From the NCBI RefSeq assembly GCF_023223525.1, contig NZ_JALPRX010000036.1, forward strand, positions 1-43,659: 43,659 nt of DNA, read 5' to 3'. The translations under genes and the position numbers were made by a program. Below, in pieces: positions 19,699 through 28,433 of the stretch. Position 1 is the stretch's first letter, and the number at the start of each line of letters is the position of its first letter. The DNA comes from Roseomonas acroporae. Its GTDB lineage: Bacteria > Pseudomonadota > Alphaproteobacteria > Acetobacterales > Acetobacteraceae. Under the pieces are notes generated by a model that did no database searches, was not told the DNA's origin, and worked only from the letters and a program-made list of their open reading frames with translations.

Positions 19699-21528
19699 AT
19701 GCCAGCGCTCTGCCTCATGGCCCGCCGTTCCGGCGCCGTCCTCGCGAGGGGTCTGCTCGGAGCAACCCTGTGGCTGGGGGCTCAGGTTCCCGCCCAGGCG
19801 CAGCGGGTCGTCCAGACCGCCATGAGCGTCCCCCGGGTTTCGCCGCAAGGTGGCGTAGCCGGACTGCCGCAGCCATTGGCCCCGTCCGATGCCGCGCGGT
19901 TGCGACGCATCTTCGACCTGCTCTCGCGCGGCGACCACGCCGGCGCGATGGCGGAGGTCGCCCACCTCGAGGACCGACGACTGCTCGGGCACGTCCTCGC
20001 CGAGCACTACCTTGCCGCCAACGCCGCCTCCAGCGGCGTCCACCCCACGCCGGCCGAGCTGCAGTCCTGGCTCGCCCACTACGCCGACCAGCCGGACGCG
20101 CCGCGCATCCACGCGCTGCTCGCCAGCCGGCTGCCCGCCAACGCGGCCCTGCCGCCGCTGCCGAGCGCCGAGACGCTCGACCGCGACGAGGTGGTGCCCG
20201 AGGAGCGCGCCAGCGCCCGCCCGGTCACGCGCAACGCCGTGCTGGACCGCGCCGTGCGCGACCGGGTGGCGGCCGACAACGTCAACGCCGCCCTCACCCT
20301 CGTCGCCCGCACGCCGGGGGTGGGCGCGGCCTATGCCGCGCTGCTCAAGGCCGACATCGCCGAGGCGCTGTTCCGGCGCGGCCGCGATGCCGATGCGCTG
20401 CGCATCGCGGCCGAGGCCGCGCGGCACCCGGCGGCGCAGGCGCCCGCCGCCTTCACCGCCGGCCTCTCGGCCTTCGCGCTGGACCACTTCGAGGCGGCCA
20501 AGAACTACTTCGAGGTGACGGCGCGCTCGGAGGGTGCCCCGGCCGTGCTGCGCTCGGCCGCCGCCTTCTGGACCGCCCGCGCCGCCGTGCGGGCCCGCCA
20601 GCCGCGCGACTACGTACCCTGGATGCTGGCCGCGGCGCAGGAGCCGCGCACCTTCTACGGCCTGCTCGCCCGCCGCGCCCTCGGCCTGCCCGCCAATTTC
20701 GACTGGGGGCAGGAGGTGCCCGGCGAGGCGGAAGGCGCCGCCCTGGCCGAGACCGCCAGCGGCTGGCGTGCCCTCGCCCTGCTGCAGATCGGCCAGACCG
20801 GACGCGCCGAGGCGGAACTGCGCCGGCTCTGGCCCTCGGCCGCGGGCAATTCCGGCCTGTCGCGCGCCATGCTGGTGGTGGCGAACCAGGCGGGGCTGAC
20901 CGGCCTCGCGGCGCAGCTCGCCGGCCTCGTGCAGAGCGCCGACGGCCGCCCGCGCGACTTCGCCCGCTTCCCGGTGCCCAACCTGCGGCCGCAGCAGGGC
21001 TTCCGGGTCGATCCGGCGCTGGTCTACGCGCTGGCCCGCACGGAATCGAATTTCGACCACACCGCCGTCTCGCCGGCCGGGGCGCGCGGCATCATGCAGC
21101 TTCTGCCCGCGACGGCGAGCTACCTCGCGAACGACCCCAGCCTCGCGGGCAACGCCCAGCGCCTGCACGACCCGGCCTACGGGCTGGAACTCGGCCAGCG
21201 CTTCATCCTGTGGCTGGCGCGCCAGGAGGCGATGCGCGGCGACCTGATCCGGGTGCTGGCCGCCTACAATGCCGGCCCCGGCGCGGTCATGCGCTGGCAG
21301 CCCACCAACCGGCACCGCGACGACCCCTTCCTCTATCTGGAGTCGATCCCGATCAACGAGACGCGCACCTACGTGCAGCGCGTCCTCACCTACTCCTGGA
21401 TCTACGCCTCGCGTCTCGGCCTGCCCGCGCCGAGCCTGGACCAGCTCGCCGCCGGCGCCTTTCCGCGCATCGCCGGCGCCGAGGAGGTGGAGGCGATGCT
21501 GCGGCAGCGGCCGGCCGGACGCCGCTAG
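19699..21528 (+). CDS. Soluble lytic murein transglycosylase
   Basis: A 609-residue periplasmic enzyme that cleaves peptidoglycan to 1,6-anhydromuramyl products. A signal peptide ends at AQAQ. A long helical, superhelix-like region (about 60-420) is followed by the C-terminal SLT domain: catalytic Glu449 in ARTESNFD, SPAGARGIMQLLPATA, AAYNAGPGAVMRW and NETRTYVQRVL. The domain layout is that of E. coli Slt70. The 170-bp upstream spacer is less GC-rich (contains ctaaattatgaag) and probably holds the promoter, though I cannot pick boxes. The stop codon TAG is the first three bases of a dispersed hairpin element. Confidence 0.9.
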   Translation: MPALCLMARRSGAVLARGLLGATLWLGAQVPAQAQRVVQTAMSVPRVSPQGGVAGLPQPLAPSDAARLRRIFDLLSRGDHAGAMAEVAHLEDRRLLGHVLAEHYLAANAASSGVHPTPAELQSWLAHYADQPDAPRIHALLASRLPANAALPPLPSAETLDRDEVVPEERASARPVTRNAVLDRAVRDRVAADNVNAALTLVARTPGVGAAYAALLKADIAEALFRRGRDADALRIAAEAARHPAAQAPAAFTAGLSAFALDHFEAAKNYFEVTARSEGAPAVLRSAAAFWTARAAVRARQPRDYVPWMLAAAQEPRTFYGLLARRALGLPANFDWGQEVPGEAEGAALAETASGWRALALLQIGQTGRAEAELRRLWPSAAGNSGLSRAMLVVANQAGLTGLAAQLAGLVQSADGRPRDFARFPVPNLRPQQGFRVDPALVYALARTESNFDHTAVSPAGARGIMQLLPATASYLANDPSLAGNAQRLHDPAYGLELGQRFILWLARQEAMRGDLIRVLAAYNAGPGAVMRWQPTNRHRDDPFLYLESIPINETRTYVQRVLTYSWIYASRLGLPAPSLDQLAAGAFPRIAGAEEVEAMLRQRPAGRR

Positions 21529-21631
21529 AGCATTTTCAAGCTGGGTGTACTCACCCAGCGCCCCGGAAAATGCGAAAGACCAGAAGGTTAGAGCCGTTCC
21601 GGCCTGATACTGTCAGGCCGGGACGCCGCTG
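21526..21631 (+). repeat. Dispersed two-module hairpin element, copy 1
   Basis: Module A begins tagagcattttcaag, has an outer inverted repeat GCATTTTC/GAAAATGC and an inner stem GCTGGGTG-TACT-CACCCAGC (21540-21559). Module B begins agagccgttccgg and has the stem CCGGCCTGA-TACTG-TCAGGCCGG (21599-21621). Its TAG serves as the lytic transglycosylase stop. It lies between convergent genes and may act as a bidirectional terminator. Confidence 0.8.
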
Positions 21632-21708
21632 GGGACGTCACGGGCAGGGCGCTCGAACCCGCCCGCCCGTGCCGGCCGCCCGGCCCTGCATGGCCCGTCG
21701 GCGCGTCC

Positions 21709-22977
21709 CTACGCGACGGCGGCCGGCCCGCGCGCCATCGGCTTCGGCTGCCGGCGGGGGGAGCCGATCAGCGCGCGCAGCGGCGTCTCGTAGTAGCGCA
21801 GCGACAGGGAGGCGAGGCCGACCAGCACCAGCACGGCGGTGACGGCCAGCACCGTCAGCGGCAGGCCGTCGAGGTGCAGCAAGCGCTGCCCGAGCAGCTT
21901 CAGCACGATGAGCTGGACCGGCATGTGCAGCATGTAGATCGAGAAGGTCAGGTCGCCGAGCGGACCCAGGCGGGCGATCAGGTCCTGCCCCGCCAGCCGC
22001 CGGCCGGCGCGCCGCTGCATGTCGGCGGCCGCGGCGAAGATGGCGACCATCAGGATGCAGGGCATCAGCCAGGAGACCGGCAGGCCGGCCAGCCCGCCGC
22101 CCAGGAAGCCCGCGAAGGCCAGCAGCAGCCCCGCCCGCGCGCCCGGCAGGCCGACGAGCCGGTGCCGCACCAGGAACAGCGCCAGCCCGAACAGGAAGCC
22201 GACCAGCGCGCGCAGCGGCCCGGCACCCGACGTCCACAGGTACCAGGGATGCTCCGCGGCGAAGGGCAGGCCGTTGGAGACCGCGATCATCGCGCCCATG
22301 GCGATGATCGAGAGCGCCAGCGTCAGCCTCCTGCCCATGCGCAGCAGCAGCGGGAACAGCAGGTAGGCGAACATCTCCGCGCTGATCGACCAGCTCGGGA
22401 AATTGAAGGAGAGGGTCGAGCAGCCGCCGAAGGCGTGAACCATGAGGAGCTGCGCCACGAAGCAGCCGGGCTCGTGCGCCCCGGGATAGGTGAACTCCAT
22501 GTTCAGGAGCACCATCGCCGCCGCGACGAAGGCGTAGAAGCCGAGCGTCAGCCAGTGCAGCGGCGCCAGCCGCGCGATCCGTCGGCGCAGGAACAGGCCG
22601 TACTGCGGCAGCGTCCCGACCCGGTCGGCATAGGCGTAGGCGATCACGAAGCCGGAGATGATGAAGAACAGGTCGACGTTGAGGTTGAGGAACTCGGTTC
22701 GGGGCATCCATTCCGGATGCTTCGCCTGCTGCAGCAGGTACTGCGCGTAGTGCTCCGCCACCACGCCCAGCGCGGCCAGGAAGCGCAGGAAATCGAGATG
22801 CGACAGCGCGCCGGAGTCGCCGGGCGACGCGACGCCCGCTGCCGCGTACCTGCCGGCCTCCTCCTGTCCCTGGGTGGCACGTCCACGCCGGCCCGGGACC
22901 GGGATCCGGGCCAGGACACGCGGCATTGCCCAGGACAGGCCGAAGGCGTTCCTTTTGGGCATTCCGGATGCGGACAT
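21709..22977 (-). CDS. Membrane acyltransferase 3 (OafA/YrhL) family protein
   Basis: About 422 residues, with roughly ten hydrophobic helices. The family signature is present: LDFLRFLAALGVVAEHYAQYL (R and catalytic-type His), then LNVDLFFIISGFVIAYAY and FLRRRIARLAPLHWL, and the central NFPSWSISAEMFAYLLFP. Such proteins transfer acetyl or other acyl groups to cell-surface sugars in the inner membrane. The frame opens at a TTG (23016) and ATGs at 23001, 22977 and 22962; I use 22977, with GAGG 11 nt upstream, without certainty. It is preceded by an unusually AT-rich island. No partner glycan genes are adjacent. Confidence 0.85.
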   Translation of the reverse strand: MSASGMPKRNAFGLSWAMPRVLARIPVPGRRGRATQGQEEAGRYAAAGVASPGDSGALSHLDFLRFLAALGVVAEHYAQYLLQQAKHPEWMPRTEFLNLNVDLFFIISGFVIAYAYADRVGTLPQYGLFLRRRIARLAPLHWLTLGFYAFVAAAMVLLNMEFTYPGAHEPGCFVAQLLMVHAFGGCSTLSFNFPSWSISAEMFAYLLFPLLLRMGRRLTLALSIIAMGAMIAVSNGLPFAAEHPWYLWTSGAGPLRALVGFLFGLALFLVRHRLVGLPGARAGLLLAFAGFLGGGLAGLPVSWLMPCILMVAIFAAAADMQRRAGRRLAGQDLIARLGPLGDLTFSIYMLHMPVQLIVLKLLGQRLLHLDGLPLTVLAVTAVLVLVGLASLSLRYYETPLRALIGSPRRQPKPMARGPAAVA

Positions 22978-22990
22978 GATCGCAGGCGCC

Positions 22991-23090
22991 TCGAATGACA
23001 TTCGTGTCAATTTCAAGACGACAAGGATCGTCGATTAAACGTTTCCGATCAATATCGGAAATGTATAAATTAACGTATTCTCATTTATGT
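22991..23090. promoter_or_regulatory. AT-rich regulatory island with palindrome
   Basis: By direct count this 100-bp stretch is 34% GC in a >70% GC neighbourhood. It holds the perfect inverted repeat TTTCCGAT-CAAT-ATCGGAAA (23042-23061) followed by TATAAAT (23064-23070). It lies between the acyltransferase (minus) and exonuclease (plus) genes. TTTAAT on the minus strand (5/6 to a -10 box) is also available, so either or both genes may start here. Confidence 0.55.
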
Positions 23091-23206
23091 GAATGCTGCA
23101 CCGACCTTCGGTCCCCGCCCCCGCCCCGCCCCTGGGCTTCCCGCGGAACCGCGCCGGACTGTAGAAGGAGGCATGGACAGGACGCGGCCGCCGGGGCGGA
23201 TCGGGC

Positions 23207-23932
23207 ATGGCTGAGCGGGTCGGCGCCTCCAGGCGCAGCGTGCTGCTCGATACCGAGACCACGGGCCTCGATCCCGGCAAGGGCGACCGGGTGATCGAGG
23301 TGGCCGCGATCGAGCTGGTCAACCTGATCCCGACCGGCAACTTCCTGCACGAGCTGATCGACCCCGAGCGCGAGGTGCCGGAGGATGCCGTGCGCATCCA
23401 CGGCATGACCACCGAGATGCTGCGCGGCAAGCCGCGCTTCGCCGAGATCCTGCCGAAGCTCGAGGAATTCCTCGGCGCCGACCCGATCATCGCGCACAAC
23501 GCGCCCTTCGACTTCGGCTTCCTCGACGCCGAGTTGCGCCGCGCCGGGCGCCCGGCGCTGGACCGCGCGCGCATGGTCGACACGCTGGCCATGGCCAAGG
23601 CGCGCTTCCCCGGCCTCGCCAACAACCTCGACGCGCTGTGCCGGCGCTACGGCATCGACAACTCGATGCGCACCAGCCACAACGCGCTGCTCGACGTGAA
23701 GCTGCTGGCGCAGGTCTACCTGGAGCTGATGGGCGGCCGGCAGCCGGGGCTCGGCCTCACGGCGCGCCGCGTCGCGCCGGTCTCGGCCGCCGCCGCCGAC
23801 GGCCCCGCGCGGCCCCGGACGCCGCGCCCGATCGTGCCGAGCGAGGCCGAGCTCGCCGCGCACGCCGCCTTCGTCGGCCGGCTGAAGGAACCGCTCTGGT
23901 TGCTGCCGCCCTTCGCGCCGCCCGCCTCCTGA
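23207..23932 (+). CDS. dnaQ: DnaQ-type 3'-5' exonuclease (DNA polymerase III epsilon subunit)
   Basis: A 241-residue DEDDh exonuclease. The catalytic residues are D15 and E17 in DTETTGLDP, D102 in IIAHNAPFDFGFLD, and H158 and D163 in SHNALLDVKLL. This is the proofreading subunit of the replicative polymerase. The C-terminal tail (about 185-241) is longer than the bare nuclease domain and ends LKEPLWLLPPF, consistent with an alpha-subunit binding tail. The ATG follows a long AT-rich spacer; no operon partner. A second-copy epsilon-like exonuclease is the alternative. Confidence 0.88.
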   Translation: MAERVGASRRSVLLDTETTGLDPGKGDRVIEVAAIELVNLIPTGNFLHELIDPEREVPEDAVRIHGMTTEMLRGKPRFAEILPKLEEFLGADPIIAHNAPFDFGFLDAELRRAGRPALDRARMVDTLAMAKARFPGLANNLDALCRRYGIDNSMRTSHNALLDVKLLAQVYLELMGGRQPGLGLTARRVAPVSAAAADGPARPRTPRPIVPSEAELAAHAAFVGRLKEPLWLLPPFAPPAS

Positions 23933-23960
23933 CCCGCATCGGCTGAAGGGCGCCCGGCCG

Positions 23961-24102
23961 CGCCTTGCGCGGCGAGCACAACCGGCCTCGCGCCGCGCGC
24001 GGCGGGCACAACCGGCCGCGCCGTGCGCGGCGAGCACAACCGACCTCGCGCCGTGCGCGACGGGAACAACCCGCCGCCCCCCGTGCGCGGCGGGAACAAT
24101 CG
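23961..24102. repeat. Minisatellite of five 28-30 bp units
   Basis: Five contiguous imperfect units (about 23961-23988, 23989-24016, 24017-24046, 24047-24074, 24075-24102) share the core cgcgccgtgcgcggcgagca followed by caaccg. The units abut with no spacers, so this is not CRISPR. They lie just after the exonuclease gene. Shadow frames give RGEHN/RGGHN-like repeats but no credible gene. Confidence 0.75.
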
Positions 24103-24532
24103 ATGCGGTGGCGCGCTGTATCCGCTACAAGGAGGTCGTGCCGCAGCCGGGCCCTCGAACGGCCAGCGCGGTCCGGCACGGGGAGGGCGTCAGGTCCACG
24201 TCGCGACGAGGATCGACGCATGGCACGCATTCCGAGGTTCGGTGCACCCGAAGGCCGCCGCATGGCTGCCATGGGGCGCGGCCTCCCTGGACCGTCCGGG
24301 ACCGATCGTATAAAGGCCGCCCCCGCCGGGGTGCGGGCCGCCGCACGCGACCAGCGTGCCGCGCGGCCGACCGGCCTGCCACCACCAACGGCTCCGTGAC
24401 GGCGCGACCGGCGCAGCCGGATGCCTGCCCGCCCGACACCGCCTCGCCCGGCGTTGCTTCATGCGCCACGGTCCCAGCCCCGCGCGCGACGCATGGCAAC
24501 CGTTTCTCCCGACAGGCGCTAGCCGCTGCCAA
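24103..24532 (+). other. Leader region upstream of the transglutaminase gene
   Basis: About 430 bp without a supported gene. There are two possible short plus-strand frames (GTG near 24108 with no good ribosome site; ATG at 24220 reading MARIPRFGAPEG, which ends at a TAA within about 100 bp). Neither resembles a known protein. The promoter of the transglutaminase gene must lie here but I cannot locate it. Confidence 0.35.
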
Positions 24533-25585
24533 ATGCCGATCCTCGCCGTCCGTCACGTCACGACCTACCGGTACCGCCAGCCGGTCTCCTTCGGGGAGCA
24601 CCGGATGATGCTGCGTCCGCGCGAAGGGCACGATCAGCAGCTGCTCGCGGCGGCGCTGACGATCACGCCGGAGCCGCTGGACGTGCGCTGGCTGCACGAC
24701 GTGTTCGGCAACACCGTCGCCATCGCGCGCTTCGGCCGCCGCGCGCGCGAGCTGCGGTTCGAGAGCGTGCTGCGCCTGCTGCACCGTCCGGTGAACGCGC
24801 TCGACTTCCCGATCGAGGAATACGCGACGAGCTATCCCTTCTCCTACGCGGTGGAGGAGATGCCCGACCTCAGCCGCACCATCGAGCGCCACGCCCCCGA
24901 TCCCGAGCACGCGGTGGACCACTGGGCGCGGCAGTTCCTGCGCAACGAGGGCCGCCTGACCGACACGCGCGACCTGCTCACCAGCATGACGCACGCGATC
25001 CGCCGCGACTTCACCTACGTGGCGCGCGAGGAGATGGGCGTGCAGTCGCCGACGCGGACGCTCTGGCTGCGCAGCGGCTCCTGCCGGGACTTCGCGATGC
25101 TGATGATCGAGGCGGTGCGGGCGCTCGGCCTCGCCGCCCGCTTCGTCTCGGGCTACCTGCACGTCCCGAAGCGCGAGGGCGCGCCGGCGCATCTCGGCGG
25201 CGGCGCCACGCATGCCTGGGCGCAGGTCTACCTGCCAGGCGCCGGCTGGGTGGAGTTCGACCCCACCAACGGCATCGTCGGCAACCGCGACCTGATCCGC
25301 GTCGCCGTGGCGCGCGACCCGCGCCAGGCGGTGCCGCTGCACGGCACCTGGATCGGCTTTCCAGCCGACAACCTCGGCATGACCGTCGAGGTGGACGTCA
25401 CCGCCGAACCAGAGGCGCCCGCCTCCCCGGCGACGGCCGACGCGCCGAAGCGGCAGGTGCCCGCCGACCGGCCCGTCGCCACGGCGGCCGCGCCGCAGGA
25501 GGCCGGCCCCGCGGCGGTGGCCGCTGCCACCCTGCCCGCCGCCTCGCCTGCCTCTCCGCTGGCCGCGACGGAGGGCGCGCCGTGA
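24533..25585 (+). CDS. Transglutaminase-like cysteine protein with complete triad
   Basis: A 350-residue protein of the bacterial transglutaminase-like family. It has the N-terminal beta region typical of these proteins (HVTTYRYRQPVSFGEHRMML) and the core triad Cys184 (RSGSCRDFAML), His227 (GATHAWAQVYL) and Asp243 (VEFDPTNG). After about residue 290 it ends in an Ala/Pro-rich tail unlike the family. Members probably act as peptidases or amidases in the cytoplasm; the substrate is unknown. I start at MPILAVRHVT because homologues begin there; the open frame extends upstream. A second transglutaminase-like gene follows after 130 bp. Confidence 0.87.
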   Translation: MPILAVRHVTTYRYRQPVSFGEHRMMLRPREGHDQQLLAAALTITPEPLDVRWLHDVFGNTVAIARFGRRARELRFESVLRLLHRPVNALDFPIEEYATSYPFSYAVEEMPDLSRTIERHAPDPEHAVDHWARQFLRNEGRLTDTRDLLTSMTHAIRRDFTYVAREEMGVQSPTRTLWLRSGSCRDFAMLMIEAVRALGLAARFVSGYLHVPKREGAPAHLGGGATHAWAQVYLPGAGWVEFDPTNGIVGNRDLIRVAVARDPRQAVPLHGTWIGFPADNLGMTVEVDVTAEPEAPASPATADAPKRQVPADRPVATAAAPQEAGPAAVAAATLPAASPASPLAATEGAP

Positions 25586-25715
25586 TCCCGCCGCACGTCC
25601 CGGCAGGGCCCTGCCGGCCGCCGCGGGTGCGGGATGCGCCGCGCCCGCCCCCGAATTCCGCCGGCCGCGTCGCCGGCCTCCCGTTGCCCAGAACGAACAC
25701 CGGAGCCAATCCACG

Positions 25716-26525
25716 ATGAAGATCCGAACCGGCTACGACATCAGCTACTCCTGCCCCGACTGGGCGCCGCTGATCCTGATGCTGATGGTGCATCCCTCGC
25801 GCGAGAAGGACCTGCTCTCCTCGCAGAACATGCGCTTCAACCAGCCGATCAGCACCTGGGACTACCGGGACATGTTCGGCAACCACTGCACGCGCATCCA
25901 CGCGCCGCCGGGCGAGCTGAAGATCTCGGCCGACTTCGAGGTCCAGGACAGCGGCCTGCCGGACGAGATCAACTGGGACGCGGTGCAGCATCCGGTGCCG
26001 GAACTTCCCGACGAGACGCTGATCTACCTGCTCGGCAGCCGCTACTGCGACACGGACCGGCTCTCCGACACCGCCTGGTCGCTGTTCGGCCACACGCGGC
26101 CGGGCTGGGAGCGGGTGCAGGCGATCGTGGACTACGTCCACAACCACATCACCTTCGGCTACCAGTTCGCCCGCCCCACCCGCACCGCCTGGGACGGCTA
26201 CCAGGAGCGCGTCGGCGTCTGCCGCGACTACGCGCACCTCGCCGTCACCTTCTGCCGCTGCATGAACATCCCGGCGCGCTACTGCACGGGCTACCTGGGC
26301 GACATCGGCATCCCGCCGGTGGACGCGCCGATGGATTTCTCGGCGTGGTTCGAGGTGTACCTCTCCGGCCGCTGGTGGACCTTCGACGCGCGCCACAACA
26401 CCCCGCGCATCGGCCGCATCCTGATGGCCACGGGCCGCGACGCCACCGACGTCGCCATGGTAACCTCCTTCGGCCCGGCCACCCTGTCGGGCTTCCATGT
26501 GCACACCGACGAGGTGAAGGAGTAG
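25716..26525 (+). CDS. Transglutaminase-like protein with His-to-Ser change
   Basis: A 269-residue protein of a second transglutaminase-like subfamily (MKIRTGYDISYSCPDWAPLI N-terminus). The nucleophile is Cys169 in VGVCRDYAHLAV and the aspartate is Asp224 in WTFDARHNTPRIGR. The position of the usual His is Ser209 in MDFSAWFEVYL. I recall both HAWFE and SAWFE forms in this subfamily, so the change may be ancestral rather than inactivating. It probably works with the neighbouring transglutaminase and, 2 nt downstream, the N-formylglutamate amidohydrolase. No strong ribosome site is visible upstream of the ATG. Confidence 0.86.
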   Translation: MKIRTGYDISYSCPDWAPLILMLMVHPSREKDLLSSQNMRFNQPISTWDYRDMFGNHCTRIHAPPGELKISADFEVQDSGLPDEINWDAVQHPVPELPDETLIYLLGSRYCDTDRLSDTAWSLFGHTRPGWERVQAIVDYVHNHITFGYQFARPTRTAWDGYQERVGVCRDYAHLAVTFCRCMNIPARYCTGYLGDIGIPPVDAPMDFSAWFEVYLSGRWWTFDARHNTPRIGRILMATGRDATDVAMVTSFGPATLSGFHVHTDEVKE

Positions 26526-26527
26526 CG

Positions 26528-27313
26528 ATGGCGCAGACGCGCGGGGACGTGCCAGGGGATGCGCCAGGGGACGGGCCCGAGGACGCCCCGCCGCCGGTCA
26601 CGGCGGTGAACGAGGCCGGCGATTCGCCCTACGTGCTGCTCTGCGAGCACGCCTCCAACCACATCCCGGCCGCCTATGCGCGGCTGGGGCTGGAGGCGCG
26701 CGAGCTGGAGCGGCACATCGCCTACGACATCGGCGCGGCGGCGATGGCGCGCCGGCTCTCGGCGCTGCTCGACGCGCCGCTGTTCCTCTCCGGCTATTCG
26801 CGCCTGCTGATCGACTGCAACCGCCCCCTCGGCACGCCGACCAGCATCCCCGTGCGCAGCGAGGCGACCGACATCCCCGGCAATGCCGGCCTCGACCAGG
26901 CCGAGCGCGACCGCCGGGCGGCGCGGTTCTTCACGCCCTTCCACGCCCGCGTCGCCGCCTGCCTCGACGCGCGCCGGGCGGCGGGGCGCCCGACCTTCGT
27001 GGTCGGCGTGCACAGCTTCACGCCGATCTTCCTCGGCGAGACGCGGCCCTGGCACTGCGGCATCCTGTACGGCAAGGCCGCCGACTTCGCCGAGGCCCTG
27101 ATCGCCGGGCTGCGCGACGACCCGAGCCTCGTGGTCGGCGACAACGAGCCCTACAAGGTCGAGGCCGAGTACGACTACACCGTGCCCGTGCACGGCGACG
27201 CGCGCGGCCTGCCGGCGGCGCTGATCGAGGTGCGCCAGGACCTGATCGCGCGCGAGGACCACGCGGCGGCCTGGGCGGACCGCCTCGCCCCGGTGCTGCG
27301 CGCGGCGGCCTGA
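26528..27313 (+). CDS. N-formylglutamate amidohydrolase family protein
   Basis: A 261-residue member of the family that hydrolyses N-formyl-L-glutamate to formate and glutamate in histidine breakdown. Motifs are VLLCEHASNHIP, YDIGAAAMARRL, SRLLIDCNRP, VVGVHSFTP (metal His) and LIEVRQDL. It starts 2 nt after the transglutaminase stop, with AAGGAG 5 nt before the ATG and overlapping that stop, so both are co-translated. No other hut genes are near, so a different acylated amino acid or peptide product, perhaps released by the transglutaminase-like proteins, is possible. A short PGDAPGDGP low-complexity start is unusual. Confidence 0.88.
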   Translation: MAQTRGDVPGDAPGDGPEDAPPPVTAVNEAGDSPYVLLCEHASNHIPAAYARLGLEARELERHIAYDIGAAAMARRLSALLDAPLFLSGYSRLLIDCNRPLGTPTSIPVRSEATDIPGNAGLDQAERDRRAARFFTPFHARVAACLDARRAAGRPTFVVGVHSFTPIFLGETRPWHCGILYGKAADFAEALIAGLRDDPSLVVGDNEPYKVEAEYDYTVPVHGDARGLPAALIEVRQDLIAREDHAAAWADRLAPVLRAAA

Positions 27314-27381
27314 CCCGGGGCGACGGGCGCGGGGCGGCCGGCAGGAAGGCGGGCGTCGAGGGAGCGGGCGGCAGGGGAGCG

Positions 27382-27397
27382 GGCCGGCGCGCCGGCC
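27382..27397. terminator. 16-bp perfect palindrome between convergent genes
   Basis: GGCCGGCGCGCCGGCC is fully self-complementary and lies 7 bp from the stop of the minus-strand receptor gene and 68 bp after the amidohydrolase stop. It is a possible bidirectional terminator; no U-tract is present. Confidence 0.35.
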
Positions 27398-27404
27398 GAC
27401 TCCG

Positions 27405-28409
27405 TCACTCCAGCCGCAGCCCCGCCTCGCGGACCAGCCGCCCCCAGCGGTCGTACTCCGCGCGCACGAAGGCGGCGAAGTGCCCGGGCGTGTCCGCCAC
27501 CGGCTCGGCGCCCAGCGCATCGAGCCGCGCCCGCGTCTCCGGCAGCGCCACCACCCGCGCCACCGCGTCGCGCAGCCGCGACACGATCGCCGGCGGCACC
27601 CGCGCCGGTCCCCAGATGCCGTACCAGGTCGCGATCTCGTAGCCCGGCACCCCCGCCTCCGCCACGGTCGGCAGGTCCGGGAAGGCGGCGACCCGGTGCG
27701 CCGTGGTCACGGCCAGCGCCCGGATCTGCCCGGCCCGCACCGCCGCGGCCGAGGAGGGCAGGCTGTCGAACATGAGCTGCACGTTGCCCGCGATCAGGTC
27801 CTGGATCGCCGGCCCGCTGCCGCGATAGGGCACGTGGACCAGATCCGTCCCCGTCATGCGCCTGAACAACTCCCCCGCGAGATGCGGCGCGGCGCCGGTC
27901 GAGGAGGAGGCGAAGGAGAGCCTCCCCGGATTGGCCCGGGCATACGCCACCAGTTCCGCCACCGAGCGCGCCGGCAGGCCGGGCGTGACGACCAGGATCA
28001 GCGGCACCGCGGCGATGTTGGTGACCGGCGTGAAGTCGGCCAGCGCGTCCACCGGCATGTTCGGCTGGAAGTGCGGCACGATGGCCTGCGCCGAGGCGTT
28101 GACCATGAAGGTGCCGCCATCCGGCGCCGCCCGCGCCACCTCCTGCATGCCGATCACGCCGGAGCCGCCGCCGCGGTTCTCCACCACGAAGGGCTGGCCG
28201 AGGCTGTCGGCGAGGCCGGCCGCGACGATGCGCGCCAGGATGTCGGTCGGCCCGCCCGGCGGATAGGGCACCACCCAGCGCACCGGGCGCACGGGCCACG
28301 CCTCCGCGCGCGCCGTCCCGGCGCCGGCCGCTGCCCCGGCCAGCATGCCCGCGAGCCCGCCCAGCCAGCCACGCCGCGTGGCCGCGACCGTCGGCCGCGT
28401 GCCGGCCAT
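27405..28409 (-). CDS. Bug-family tripartite tricarboxylate transporter receptor
   Basis: About 334 residues from MAGTRPTVAATRRGWLGG, whose twin arginines and hydrophobic run look like a Tat signal. The mature domain carries PVRPVRWVVPYPPGGPTDIL, FVVENRGGGSGVIGMQ and HVPYRGSGPAIQDLIAG. It captures a carboxylate in the periplasm for a TctAB permease not found here. The start is supported by GAGGGAG 6 nt upstream; an in-frame ATG at 28433 (MGEAREQ) is nearly as good. It is the second of three such receptors in the window. Confidence 0.88.
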   Translation of the reverse strand: MAGTRPTVAATRRGWLGGLAGMLAGAAAGAGTARAEAWPVRPVRWVVPYPPGGPTDILARIVAAGLADSLGQPFVVENRGGGSGVIGMQEVARAAPDGGTFMVNASAQAIVPHFQPNMPVDALADFTPVTNIAAVPLILVVTPGLPARSVAELVAYARANPGRLSFASSSTGAAPHLAGELFRRMTGTDLVHVPYRGSGPAIQDLIAGNVQLMFDSLPSSAAAVRAGQIRALAVTTAHRVAAFPDLPTVAEAGVPGYEIATWYGIWGPARVPPAIVSRLRDAVARVVALPETRARLDALGAEPVADTPGHFAAFVRAEYDRWGRLVREAGLRLE

Positions 28410-28433
28410 GGCCTGCTCCCTCGCCTCGCCCAT

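Noticed and set aside
23961-24102. CRISPR-like repeat array
   Set aside because: Units are contiguous with no unique spacers and are imperfect; no cas genes in the window.
24190-24462. 90-aa minus-strand frame in the transglutaminase leader
   Set aside because: Low-complexity Arg/Gly-rich translation, no ribosome site, no conserved motif seen.
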